Assembly (NCBI GenBank): GCA_051453625.1
Contig: JBOZIK010000001.1
Coordinates: 287,510,964-287,542,529, forward strand
Length of the DNA: 31,566 bases
DNA from: Welwitschia mirabilis
Lineage: Eukaryota; Gnetophyta; Gnetopsida; Welwitschiales
Reading direction: 5' to 3'
A model generated the notes under the pieces. The model saw nothing but the letters and a program-made list of their open reading frames with translations. It did no database searches and was not told the origin of the DNA. A program made the position numbers and the translations under genes. Positions 1-12,600 of this stretch are shown in pieces. Numbering within the stretch: the stretch's first letter is position 1; each line of letters starts with the position of its first letter.

Positions 1-480
1 TTCATTCATGGTTCCAACAACATGTAAAATAAGTTGAGGGAAAATGGATGTAGGATATGAGTTCATTTTCCTTTACTAAAGCATATGAAACTTACATCTT
101 AAATAGATAGACCCAATAAATAAAAAAATAATCTTTGCTAATCTTGTTGCCTAAGCTTCGGCTATTTCTCTTAAAGATTTTAAAAAATCAAATCAATACA
201 ACTTTATCATATCAATGTCACAAATGATAACACTTGTTCCTATTGTTAAATGAATAGAGAATACATAGATCATGTTCTTGTTCAGTGTCCCAAAAATGAT
301 GATATTTGGAATGCATTCCTATCTTGTTTTGAATGGAAATAAATGAACACGCATCATTTTCCACTCTTTTAAATGATTTTGACAACAGAGAGACTACGAA
401 AGACAAACACCATCATATTGTGTTATTAGCATGCATTTCCTTTCAAATTTGAAAGGGAAGAAATAGTTTAGTATTTCAAG
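1..480. other. AT-rich intergenic DNA, nothing recognised
   Basis: No coding similarity, RNA gene or repeat structure that I can support. The open frame on the minus strand at 218-406 is short and has no recognisable motif. Confidence 0.6.
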
Positions 481-654
481 GAGAGGCATTAAGTGTGAAA
501 TGGGCATATTGTCTTACAAATTGGATGCTTCTATGTAAATTTTATTAAAGATCATTAGCCTAGATCTTGAACTTACTTGAACAAAGAAGTTAAACTTCTA
601 TGAATGCAATTACCTATGAGGCCCTAGTAATGCCCATTGATAAAACCCAACACT
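480..654 (-). mobile_element. possible copia-type LTR start with polypurine tract
   Basis: On the minus strand a purine-rich run (GGAAGGGGGTGGGAG, 669-655) is followed at once by TGTTGGGTTTTATCAATGGG. This layout, a polypurine tract and then TGTTGGG, is typical of the internal-region/3' LTR junction of plant Ty1/copia elements. No second LTR copy, terminal CA or target duplication could be found, and no clear protein precedes it. The left end is therefore a guess. Confidence 0.35.
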
Positions 655-655
655 C

Positions 656-3600
656 CCACCCCCTTCCAATACAAACACAATTCCACTGAAAATTACAATA
701 GTAGTTGTACAATGTCCTCCTTTTATCATTGCAGATGTGGCTATGATAACTCAATTCATAATGGATCCCTAGACTTTTACCTCTTAGAAAGTGACAATGA
801 TGTTCCTTAATAACATTCAAATCAATAACAGGAAAAAAAAAAAACTATATATAATGTTTATGGTTAAAAAACTAGCGTTTTTGTTTACGATTCTTGTGTT
901 TTTCAATTTGTAATGTTCATTTAAATTTCTAATCATATATAAGTTAGTAATTAGGAAAATTGGTGTAAGGTAGCAAAACCATGAGGGATGTGATTACTAT
1001 AGACTACTGATTTGGCACTCCCAACTATCAATAGATCCAAACTTTAACATTTTCTTTTAAAAAAATAATTATCAAGGCATAGTATAAATTCCTACATGGT
1101 TTTGATTTAAGATGTTGAAGTTTTATCTATCTTAAATGAGATGTTAATCCAATAATGCATCAAAGGTTAAGATCAATGGAGGAGAAGGTGGGGAAATCAC
1201 AAATAAACTACTAACACAAGATGATGAATAATACTGAAAAACATAATTTCATATTTTAATTAACACAATTGATGCAAATAGGATAGTAACATCAGTAAAG
1301 CAGATAGTGACACTAATTAGGATGCCTCTTACTAAAGAGAGATAATAAATGAATCACAAAATTATGTTATTTAAATAGGGCAATTCTCAGAAAAAATTGC
1401 AAGGATTAAAACCTAATATAACAATATCATAGATTAATCTATTGATACTGAATCATAAGGCTTAAAGAGTATAAGGTTTTTTTTTTTTTTAAATTAATTG
1501 AATACCTATTCTTTATGTAGCTAATGATAACAAGAACAAAATAAAATGCACCTAGATAGAAGCAAAACTTAACATAGCTAATTTAAGGAAAATACTCTAT
1601 AGATCAAACTTTCTTTGCTATGAATGCTCCTTATTCCTATAAAGCAGAAAATGTTTTTATTCTTTTGATAATAGAAGAAGATTTGAAAACAAAAGTATTT
1701 TCTAAAAAAAGGAAATGTATTTTTAGCAATCCAAGGATTACCAATTACAATCCTTGGCAATAATATCAAAAACTTGCTATACCTTGATAATTATTATTAA
1801 CTGTAATATTTAAAGCTATCTCCTAGCAATTAAGGCAGAGGTAGGAATCTTTAAATTTATAAAACTAGAGTGGCTTATTATACTAGAGGCAACCTTAATT
1901 ATTGCTATATCACAAGGATCACAAGGGAATTTCAAGATCACAATTATTTGAATCTATTTAACAAAGGAATGTTTAAGAATACTTTGTAAAGGTGAGAAGT
2001 ATTAATATAATAAAATTGCTCCTCCAAGCAGCTAAAATGATTGTTCACAAGATAAACTACTAAGAAACCCTTATTTACTATTATTTTCATTCTCCAAAAT
2101 GATAGTTCATTAACCAACAAGGGTTTTATGGATAAGCAATAAATCAATACAGATCATGAATACAAATGACAAGAGCTTACAATGCTAAAATAAAACCACT
2201 ATTAGATAGATCATCTTACAATGAAATGTAGAAAAAAATAGAATAGCATAAAATATGTCATAGACACTAAACATCACACATCTAACCTTATAGAATCCTA
2301 ACAAAATATTAAAATCATTAGTTCTAAATAAAATATACAAAAGAACATTAAAATGAACTTTATCATGGCTAATAATCCTAATTGCATCAGTGATGGAAAA
2401 TAAACTAGATATAATCAAAGATCCATGATGGGAAAAAACTGAATCCAATCAAAGATCGAATTGTATTAATCAACAATGCAAATAATATGACACATCAACA
2501 ATGTAATATAGAATATTCCCTTGGGATTAGCAAGATAGTTGACTCATCAAACAATCATTCTTGCATGGTTAAGAATGGAGAAAGAGGATTACAACTTCAT
2601 GATGAGATAAGACGCTCATCATAGCTATGGAAACCAAAGTGAAATTAATTGGAAGTGAGGGGAAGTAGAGATCTCACAAAGGCCTTCCAAATATGCAATG
2701 GAATATGATGTATAATCCCTATATAGAGATGCTTTCATCAACCCTTAAGGTAAGATTTCTTATATAATTAAGGGTTGATCTTTTTACCTTCAATTTTACA
2801 TGCTTGGTACATTACAATATATTGGATTTGGTCAAATTGGAATTTTAAGATTAATTAAGTGGAACTTTAATCTTGTTAGAATCTTCCTTAGTTATTTAGC
2901 TGTTGTTTCGACTTTAGCCCATTCTGCAAGTTTGATTGGATTATGTAATGAGGGACTTTTATTGTATCTTTTCCAAGAGTCATGTCACTCTAAAACTTCA
3001 ATGACACCATGAATGTAATGATAGCATTAGTCCCCTTGAGTTTCTCATCTAAATTGAAAAATGAGTAGCTTAACATGTTCTACCTAATAAAACTCAAGTA
3101 TTAGTTATTTTTTATAATAATTTGGTAATTATACAGATCAAAATTAGGTAATGAAAATTCAATACTAAACATGTTATGTATTGTCTTAAAATATTTTATT
3201 TACTAAATTTTGAGGGAAAACATTTATAAAAATTAAAGTATAATTAATCTTTGATATTTAAGTTCATGTCTAAAAGGTAAGGCTTGAGGCTAATTATCTA
3301 ATTGAGCTTATGAAGCGTTGATTAATGCACCTTACTCCATTTGTACGTTGCTCCTAAGGAACTCTACTATCCAACCTTCAAGATCAAAACAAAAAGAATT
3401 AGTACAACAAAAGCTTGAAATCCTTCTATCAGCTAGTTATAGAATATGGGAAAAGCTAACAAGGCTAAAATGAGCCTACCAATGACAATGAGAAAGGTGA
3501 TGGCTTAGTATTAGGCCCCAACTTATCCAAATGCCATAGTGTATTATTTATGTATAGAGTAGTGTTCCTCCATGCTCAGCTCATCAAAGGCTTGAACAAA

Positions 3601-5090
3601 TAAAGGTCATCTTTAGGAGAGAGGAAGCTATTCCTCTAGAATACGCAATTACATGTAAGGAAGCTAGCTAAATAGCCTTTACTTTTCATAAGCTTTTCTA
3701 AGATTTCATGTCTTTCACTAGTTGTTTACATGTGTGGCTCTCTATTTCTAAAAAATTGTTAGACCCTTTTTGTGAACTCTAAATTTCTTTTAATCTGTTA
3801 AACGTTTTGTTAGAAAATTGAGCCAGACAAATAACCCACTCTGTATAATTTACCAACTACATTTCTATAACTATTTTGCCTTATATTCATTATTGTTGAC
3901 AAGAATACCTCAAAGTTCACAAAATTGACATAAATAAACAATGAACATAACACAATAAAAATAATGATACATAAACTATGATTACGAAGCAAATTCAAAA
4001 TGATACCATGAAAAGACACAAATCAATGATGCATACCTAAGAGTGGAAACAAAAATGGAAATTGAAAAAAAGATAGGATTAACTAAAAACAAAGGGAACC
4101 AATAGAAAATATGATTTTTGTAAATGTTGCTTCTTTACCCCATCCCTCCTTTTCTTTTTCTCCCAAAAAATCAAAGTCTAATAATTTTTGTAGTGGAAAA
4201 CTCTCATTTCCATTACCAAGAAGATACTTACACAGCTATTAAAAAATTTTTGCCATGCTTTAAGAGACTTACTATTTCCAACTCCCTCATTACCTAAAGT
4301 ACGAACATAAAATTTTAAATAACTTATGTTCCATATTAGAGTATGGAGAGCTTCTTTGAAAATCATCCTCATGAAATGGACATAATGTACATAGGGTAGG
4401 TTACATTTGTATTGTTATTAACAAATAAAACTCTTGTTTATTACCATTAAGAGTCTAGAATACTATAGACATATGTTATGGAATCAAGCTTAATTATCCA
4501 CTTTTCTAGAAACCAATTAACAACTGCAAGAGTAAGAAGTGAAAAAGTGAAACAGGGTGTAAGTTCTTTAAAAATATTTTACATATTTACCTTGTCTAAT
4601 CAAGATTAATTTTTTTCCCTTTTTCCCCCCTTCCTTCTCTATATTTTCTTCCTTAAAAGGTATGAGCACATTTAGGAGCTAACATGAAGTGGAATCTGCA
4701 AAAATTTTGATTACTCTAAAAAAAGAAGTAAACATGTTTGTGAATAATATTAATTATATTAGTATATTTAGCAATGTTCACAACTCGTGTAAGTTAGTAG
4801 AATCACGACTTTATAAGTATCATTCTATTTGATGCTCTCATATTATAGTCCTTTAATACTTATTTTCCATTAAGATAATGACTCCATCATTGTGAGTATA
4901 AAAAATGGCAACTTTTAAAATGATAATTCAAAATTATTATTTTTGAAGATTTTAAACTTCTCATGAACATGTAATTCAAAAAATAATTCTATACACCTTC
5001 TCTTTGGTAATAACATTTAGAGTGATAAATTCTTAAATATCTCAGGATTTGAAATTATCCTTCCCTTGTCACTTTTAATATCCTTAAATA
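656..5090. other. AT-rich intergenic DNA, no gene recognised
   Basis: About 4.4 kb with stops dense in all frames. It contains a 14-T run at 1477-1490 and a short repeated word ATCAAAGATC near 2415 and 2445. Open frames such as 2185-2448 and 4178-4372 (minus) translate to low-complexity hydrophobic or basic text with no recognisable domain. Confidence 0.6.
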
Positions 5091-5099
5091 ACTCAATGC

Positions 5100-6010
5100 A
5101 TATGGTTCTTCAGCCAGACTTTTAATTTTTTTAAACAATTCAAGACCGTAGTGACTCCAAAAACATGTTGACCTCCACAAAAATTTTGTACATGATATAG
5201 ACTTTAACCTTTATTATTCAAAACCATTTTCCATTCTTTCAAAGTCAACACCAAACTGGTTTAGGCAAAAGAGGGTTTAAATGGTAGGCAAAAGAGAAGA
5301 TGTAACTGATAAACTCTTTTTAGATAAAGCCACTTTTCTTTTAAAACCTGAAAAAAGGATTCTAAGTTTTCAAATGAATACACTACTTCCTATTAGTGCT
5401 TTCCCATAAAAAAAATTATTTTGTTTACTTCTCTATACACTTGTCAACTCCTTTATAAGATTAAAGGCAAGAAATTAAATAGATTGTTAAGGAATGAAGA
5501 CAACTTTGCATGAGTTGAATTCTTCTTAGTAAAGAAGGTATTTACTTTTCCATCCTATCATTCTTTTGATCTCCTTGTCAAGAACATTTTTACAAAATCC
5601 TTTCTTCACTTTCACTATAAAAAGAGGAACGCCTAAATATTTTTTAAGTAAGTTGTTAGTTGCCCAATTCAAAATTTCTTATACACCATCAATTTGCTTC
5701 TAATCCATGTGAAAGTGTAAACCACATTTTTTTGAAGATTACTATTTAAACTAGAAGCTCTAGAGAAAAGTTACAAAATATCTTGAATCCTTTCCAAATT
5801 CTATGGGTTCCCTCTACAAAAATAAAAGTAGCATTAACATACTGAACATGAGTTAAATGTGGAAGACCTCTTACAACCTGAATACTCCTCAAAGAATCAT
5901 TCCTTTAAGTCCTAATGATCATTGCTTATAAAACTTCAATGACAAAAAGAAACAAAAGCAGTAACAAACTTCTTGATTACGATCCTTACTACTAAAATGC
6001 CCATATATAT
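5100..6010 (-). mobile_element. degraded LINE (non-LTR) reverse transcriptase, 3' half
   Basis: Reading the minus strand across several frames gives blocks in the right order for a plant L1-type LINE reverse transcriptase. A LFLFVIEVL block (about 5965-5928) matches the segment after RQGDPLSP. LTHVQYVN (about 5855-5830) sits where the active-site box normally reads FADD. KYLGVPLF (about 5640-5618), IGWKSKYL (about 5565-5540) and REVNKIIFFMGK (about 5440-5402) follow. Stops and frameshifts separate every block, and both catalytic Asp of the box are lost (YVNA), so it is a dead copy. The 5' end (endonuclease) could not be traced. Confidence 0.7.
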
Positions 6011-7538
6011 CTCAATTCAAAAAAAAAGAAAAAATATGAAGATGTATAATAATTTTTCTCACTCTATATATATCATGCATATGCTGATTTTTCATCTCTA
6101 AGACATGTAATCAAACTAGAATTCTTTATATATATATAAACTTAGTTTGCATCCTTCCTTAATCCATTTTTGACCTTTGAGACCGATTTATGCCTTTTAA
6201 GGGTAGGAAAACTATTTCCATTTTTGTAAAAGATAGAAATCACAAACAAATTTTTTTTTATGGTAAATCATTATATACTTACTTCTTTAAATCTTGAAGC
6301 TATTGAATTTGATGAACCAACTCATTCTTTTAATCTTTTCATCAAGTCACTCTTTTGATCTTTTTGAGGTAACACATGAGAGCTATTTCAAGATTAAAGC
6401 TTAAATTTGATAAGCGCATCATTGTTTCTTTCCAATTTAAAACATGAAAAAACTTGTCAAATTGAAAATAGACTATAAGAATATAATCAAAAGTAAATTT
6501 AAATAGTCAAACTTTATAGGTGTTTCCAAAGTTCCCCTCCAACATTTCTCTATAATATAATTTGTATGATACCCATGCATTACATATTTTAGAAGTGTAT
6601 TGTATGATTCATTGGGTCCATGCTAGACTCAAAACTTATCCCACCCAACAAACATACATGTGAAACATTGCCACTTGCAAGTTAAAATCTCGGCTCTTTG
6701 ACCTATTTTGTAAATCATAACTTGTTTATCCAATGAAAATTTTATTTTTTGTGTTTAGTACTAATCCAAAGTTTTACATGAAAACATCAAGGCAAAACTT
6801 ATGTACAATCATAAGCATCTATTAAATCTAAGCTTTGAGTAAGATCGTCTAATTAACTTTTGTTATAATCGCAATTGCTTTAAACTTTATTTTAGTTTTT
6901 CATCATTCTGAAGTTTTTTCTTTCAAATTAGGAAATTGAACCCATTGGTTCATCCATCTAAAAAATTAATATACACAGCTATACCAAAACAAGGGATTGC
7001 TTGACTTGAAAACTTGAACAAACTAAAAGCTAAAAGACATTCACAAGGAATTTGTCTAACATTTCAAAAATCAAATTTCTCGATTTTCCCCCCATTTTTT
7101 ATCCTCCTCCTCGCTTTTTTTTCTCCACGCATCAACATTTTGAATTGACAACTCTTGATAGGCTACACCCTTCAACTAAATACTTGCTTCATACACAAAG
7201 AGAGAATTCCCTTTCATCTTGTCCATTATAAAAGGAAAAAAATTCTCTAACACCCTTTCTAAGACAATCTTTACATTGTAAATCTTATAGAATGATCAGC
7301 AAATGCTCTTTAATTTTTTTAAAATTTCTTTTACATCCTACATATATGTTAATTGCTCTGACTTCTTCCCTAAACATCCTATCTATATGGCACTGATGTT
7401 AAAAAAAAAAAACAAGGTCAAGAAAACCTCGTCAGCCAATGATTCTCTTCCCACCTATTTATATTTTGCATCTACAGTTCTTTCAAAATATTGTTTTTTC
7501 TACACTTCTAAATATCCAAAAATATTAAATTTTCACTC
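6011..7538. other. AT-rich DNA right of the LINE remnant, nothing recognised
   Basis: It may include upstream parts of the same LINE, since this lies on its 5' side, but I could not recognise reverse transcriptase or endonuclease blocks. A TA run lies at about 6127-6141. The 81-codon open frame at 7303-7548 has no recognisable motif. Confidence 0.5.
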
Positions 7539-7544
7539 CCTCTC

Positions 7545-7581
7545 TTAATTAATATACTATGTTTGTTAATTAATATACTAT
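7545..7581. repeat. 21-bp direct repeat, two copies
   Basis: The 16-bp word TTAATTAATATACTAT occurs at 7545-7560 and again, identical, at 7566-7581, with a 5-bp spacer. This is a simple local tandem duplication in AT-rich flank DNA. Confidence 0.85.
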
Positions 7582-7738
7582 ATCTGTTTCCCAGAGATAC
7601 CCATCCACATATGGTTTAATCTTTTGAATAAATATACCTTTTTCCAGAATCATCTTTTGAAGGTGTCAAGTTTGTTTCAGATTTCATCTTTTAAAAAGAA
7701 GTGAACCTTTCTCTTGCACTACATTATTTAATCAAACT

Positions 7739-7811
7739 GGATTATTTTTTTAAAAAATAAATTGGATTATTTGTTTAAAGGAAATATGGATAATTTGTTT
7801 AAAAGAAATAT
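7739..7811. repeat. 24-bp tandem repeat, three copies
   Basis: Three head-to-tail units begin GGATTATTT or GGATAATTT: 7739-7763, 7764-7787 and 7788-7811. The last two differ at two positions and the first is more diverged and one base longer. Likely replication slippage. Confidence 0.85.
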
Positions 7812-8884
7812 CTTTATCTCTAGTATGCATACACTCATTACTAAGTGATCTATCACAAGAGTTTTAAAAGTGTTAAATTTGAAATCAATTATTTTTAAAA
7901 ACGAATTTGCTTCTTGAAACAAATGTAAACTCTCAATTTCTGAAGTCCATTTACGATAATCTTTCTAAATTGATGACTCCACTAGAAAGAACAAAAAATA
8001 TTAATGCAGACCTCAAAATCTGGATATAAGCCAGCCAAGACAATATTGTACTCCATGCCTCAAAAATCACCAAACCAATAATCTGTGCAAGAAACACTTT
8101 TAAGGCCACAAAGATCTAGCTTAAATTTTCATGAATTGTAAACAAGCTTTTTCACATAGTCAAAATCAATGAAAATCTATATCTCATGTATGTAAAGTTT
8201 ATGATCAAAAGATCTAAGATAAATGCAATCAATACTTACCTATTTTTCTTGGGCATCAAAAATTCAAATGTTTCTTTGATGCTAAAAAACGGGAATCCTA
8301 AAATTAGATATCTGAATAAACTTTTAAACAAATATAAAAGAAAAAAACTGGTAGATGATTTAAGAAGTCCATACTAATCCTATCATAGGTTTCATCAATG
8401 TTAACAAGGAGAATGTGAGGTGAATGAATAATGCCCAAAACTAACTTCTATCACATACCTCCATTCAAAAAGAAAAGTATGAGCTTTGTCTAAACAAGAT
8501 TATAACACATTGCAAACCATATAGACAATCAAAAGCTTCGAAGCAAAATATTTATTATTCAAAAATACTCTTGAATGACCATCATCAAGGCTAATTTTGT
8601 TATGTAATGCACACAATAACAAACCAAGAAAAAACCACAAGACATTTAGCTGTAACTGCAAATGTATAAGTGCTGTGAGTATGGCTATCATCTTAAGTTT
8701 CATAATGACAATTTTTCATTTTGAAAAAGCATATATATTTGTTGATAATATAGGACCTGTTTGCTTTTATTTAAAAAATACTAGTCTTGTCCATTCAATA
8801 AAACTCCCGAATTTTGACAGCAAAGCAGTGAATGATTTTCAATTTGTTTGGTCCAACTTGAACAATTTTAGTGTCAAAATATAG
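7812..8884. other. AT-rich intergenic DNA, nothing recognised
   Basis: The overlapping open frames at 8186-8377 and 8597-8884 (plus) and 8500-8703 (minus) have no recognisable domain and lysine/asparagine-rich composition expected from AT-rich DNA. Confidence 0.55.
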
Positions 8885-9522
8885 CATGAAAACTTCATTT
8901 AGAATTACATCAACGTTCTACTGAAATATAGAACTTTGAGGATAACTATTTACAATGGCAAATACATACAAAATGATTAACATGAAATGAATTCTCTCCT
9001 GTTGGAGCAAAGCATTTAGAAAACCATTAACAAGTGGATTGCACCAAGTCGTCAAAGCAACCACTTAAGAAGACACATTTGGATTCTCAGAATGCTTATA
9101 GCTTACCTCACTACATTTTGTAAAACTAGTGCTATGCCAAATAAAGCAACTCTAATCTTCAACTGTAACCTTATAAGATGTCATCTCAGATGTACTTAAT
9201 TGTTGTGGACTTTTAGCAGAAAACATTCGTATATCAAGCAATGTTTCCAAAGATCAAATTGATGGATGCTGGAGAATTTTTAATGTATGGAAGAAGAGAA
9301 ACCTATGCACACCTTCCTGTGTTCCTGCATTTACAAAACTTGAGGTGCCAGTGACTATCTATTCCACCTTACAGAACCAAAAGCATGTCACGTTAATTCT
9401 TTTCACTGGATCAAAATAATGCATGTACATGAAAATGGTGCTTTGTTATTTGGTACAAACACCAACTTGATATAATCTCTGGCTGACATAGCACTCTCCA
9501 TTGTGCTACCAGAAATTGAAAA
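8885..9522 (-). other. XPB 3' UTR and downstream flank
   Basis: This is sequence just downstream of the XPB stop on the minus strand. No further gene is seen. A possible poly(A) signal ATTAAA (minus strand) lies at 9284-9279, about 240 nt after the stop. An AATAAC variant occurs nearer, at about 9445. Which site is used cannot be judged from sequence alone. Confidence 0.4.
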
Positions 9523-9619
9523 TCAACCGTAACGCTTTTTGAATAAAGCATGACGCTTGGACAAGTCACGAGGCTTTGATTTTGTTTGCCCTTGCCCTGC
9601 CTGCTTGCCTCTTCCAGTA
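9523..9619 (-). CDS. XPB: XPB terminal coding exon ([11 protein letters not shown] stop)
   Basis: The acceptor is CTTCTCAG and the first base completes the split Ser. The exon encodes [20 protein letters not shown], then [11 protein letters not shown], and stops at TGA 9525-9523. The end KRH.LFKKRY is the conserved C-terminus of plant XPB. The Gly/Gln/Lys-rich stretch before it is variable between species. This frame differs from the longer open frame on the same strand (9411-9686), which is a shadow. The match of the terminal block and the correct phase decide the call. Confidence 0.94.
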
Positions 9620-12600
9620 CTGAGAAGTTAGAAGTCATGAGTTTAAATATTAGCAGAAAATGCAATAGACCAAGCGACAATATCAACTATAAATTCAACT
9701 TCGATGGTGTGATACCTGTATTCCATGTAGACCATGCCACTAGCTCCAGACATGGCACTCATAGATCCTACTGTGCGGCGTGCTTTCAGTTGAGTGATGT
9801 CATCGTTATCCTCTTCTAACTGTTCTAATCCCACTGCATCATCTCCAGCATTCAAAACCTAAGATGAAAGATAAAACAGCTTTCAAAATTTTGATACACT
9901 AAATACAGAAACCATAATCATACAAGGCTAATGGACAGTCTCTCCTATTGCAACTTACCTTAGTGAGCAAGCTGAGCTGGTCATCTAGACTGTTGTAACT
10001 AAGATCCGCCCCTGTGTCGGGGGGTGGTAAGCTTGTAATGACCTGCACACAGAAGAAGAATCATCCACTCCTATAGATGCACAATCAAATACCCAAGCTC
10101 TTCAAGAGAAGTGGCTTTGGAACCCTTGCTAAAAGCAAAGTCTTATTGATAACAACTTTGTCAAGTATTAGTAGCATGAACCCTATGTAAAGGTATAACA
10201 AAAAATTATGACCTGCATAAAGGGACAGATGGCTGAATAGAACTAGCAGAAGGTATTTCTGTGAATGTCTATACTTGCTGCGATGAAATTACTCTAATAC
10301 TTCAATTCAATCTAGCATGTAACTGTATAATTTTATCTGAAATGTAATTATTAGATACAACATTACATAGATGTGCATGCTTTTGGTTCTTGTCCACTTG
10401 GATCATGTTTTCTAAGAAATTTGTTATTCCACACAATAATTTCCATGAATGCTACTGCCTGGGTCTCCATAGATGAAAAGATTAAAAATCTCATTTTCCT
10501 ATATATTCTTACTTTAGTGCAAAATTGCCAATTGGTTCATGATCAGTAAATAATTTGATCCAATTACTAGCTGATATCCAATTTGGTAACTCATCAATTA
10601 GATGGCAATTTACCACTTGTCAATGACTGCTACATAAATGGCAGAAATGCAGCAGGGGGACCTCTGATTGAATTCTTATAAGATAAGCAAAATTTTAGGT
10701 CTGCAGAAAGACCTATAAGCTAATACCCTGCAATGCATTTCAGCCCAAAGTGCCATTAACTGGAGCCAAAATGCCTCTGTTAATGGAATATCATCATACT
10801 TGCATCACGCCTTCTGATCAATCCAATGCCACCACCAGGTAGGAGCAGATCTTTTCAGGTTTTAACTCGAACTAACTCTCATTAGATTGGTATTCATAGT
10901 TAAGTCATTAGACCTGTATTTCTTCTATCATTCAGGCCAATTTTCTGATATTTGAATACACATTGATCAGATTTTTTGCCGTTATTCGGCATCCCTGCTC
11001 AGAATTTCAAGACAGCCTTTGAACATTTAAAGAGACCTGTAACCCGTACACATAAACAAACTTTTGACAGCCTACATCACACTACAATCAAACCCAATCC
11101 TGTCAATATAACTGTCCACCAAATCAGAGGTTGAACACCATGTAGACAGCCAGGATATTTAGTTAAAGTAAAGCAACAAACATGAATACCAATAAAGACT
11201 ACGAAACAAGTTGTAAAGAGGGGTATGCAAGATATTGAGATGACTACTGATCTAGCTCTTGATGGATGTGAATGGCAGACAAGTTCACCTAAAGCAGGCA
11301 CCATGTAATGGGAAAAAGCTAGGAATGTTGATGATGATGATGATGATAATGATCTCACTGTGAGTGGCAGGTGTCCTACTTGTGCATCAGGTATCATGTC
11401 TTTTGTAAGTGGTTATTTTTCCGTCAGCTGCACCACATCTCCTATTAGTCTTGTGTTTGCTACACCTTCTCCTTAAAACAGCATTGTAGCAAGACTCACA
11501 CTCACCAGCCAACTCAGCAAGGTGAAGTTGGCACACAGCTTGACTTGAGAGTCCACTTGGCAGAGACTCGGCAGAGACTCGGCAAAGAATCATGAAGCCT
11601 TTGTGTGTTAGAGTAAGTTTTATGGAAAAAATACTTGCACTCAGGACCTTTTTATGTCACAGACAAGGCAGCAAACAATAACTCACAACTCAAATCAGTA
11701 TTCACAGACTGGCCACGGGTCTTGCTACAATTAATGTACCAATCTTAGGCTCTGTCATCTATATCACTGTGTACGTATACATAACCCTTCACGGTATCAA
11801 TACCATGACCATTATCCTCATGGCCAAGCCTACATCTCATAACAGAGCCTGCAAAAGAACAGAAAAGTATGTTGTTTCTTAGCCTTGTGATTCCAAAAGT
11901 GATGGAACTGCAAGAATTGCGATTCTCATTCTGGAATCGTGTTTGGAATCCAATCATGTTGGATGGAATCAGGAACCGGATCACTGGAATCCAGATTCCA
12001 ATTTGATTTTTAAAAGTATGCAGTATGCACTATGCAGTGTATTTTTTCATGGCATTTATTGAATCAGAATTTCAATTGACTTGCTTCTAAAATTTTTCTT
12101 TGACCACACTTTTACTTTGTGGAATTATTTCTTGATTATGCATTTGGAATCCTTCATGTTTTAGAAGACCAAATATTATTGGTCATCCAAAATTCCAAAT
12201 CTACCTTCTCATGGTTTTTTGTTGTCTTATGTCCAGCAAGACACAACTATTTAGACAGCAAACAATCTATCTTAAAAAGCCTACTTTAGACAAACAACTT
12301 TCCATCAACAATAAGCCATTTTGACACTTATTTCAACCCTTAAGTTCAGCCCCTATCCATGAAAAGACATATGACCAATCTTGCATTCAGTGGCATATGC
12401 CTTTTTATACTCTTAGAGAGTAACCATTCTTTTACTTTGCACAAAGGGAGTATTAGTGACTTTCTGGCACACATTGCAATTTGATTCACAAAATGCATCC
12501 TTGCTCAAGGTTTCAACAGGTTAGGAGGAAAGACACTACAGTGCTTCTCTTCTGTGAATGAGGCACCTTATCTGAACCCTGCTCTCCATCATTCGTGCTT

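Noticed and set aside
2185-2448. An 87-codon hydrophobic minus-strand frame that could suggest a membrane protein.
   Set aside because: Phe/Ile/Leu-rich text is expected from AT-rich DNA; no start context, homologue or neighbouring gene structure supports it.
9411-9686. A 91-codon minus-strand frame covering the last XPB exon.
   Set aside because: It reads the exon in the wrong frame. The phase from exon 10 and the conserved [11 protein letters not shown] ending are in another frame.
9586-9819. Plus-strand 77-codon open frame at the XPB 3' end.
   Set aside because: It is the antisense shadow of exons 10 and 11 and the short intron between them.
11077-11397. A 106-codon minus-strand open frame in intron 8 with a serine run.
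   Set aside because: The serine run is the GAT microsatellite and the rest matches no known domain; it lies inside a spliced intron.
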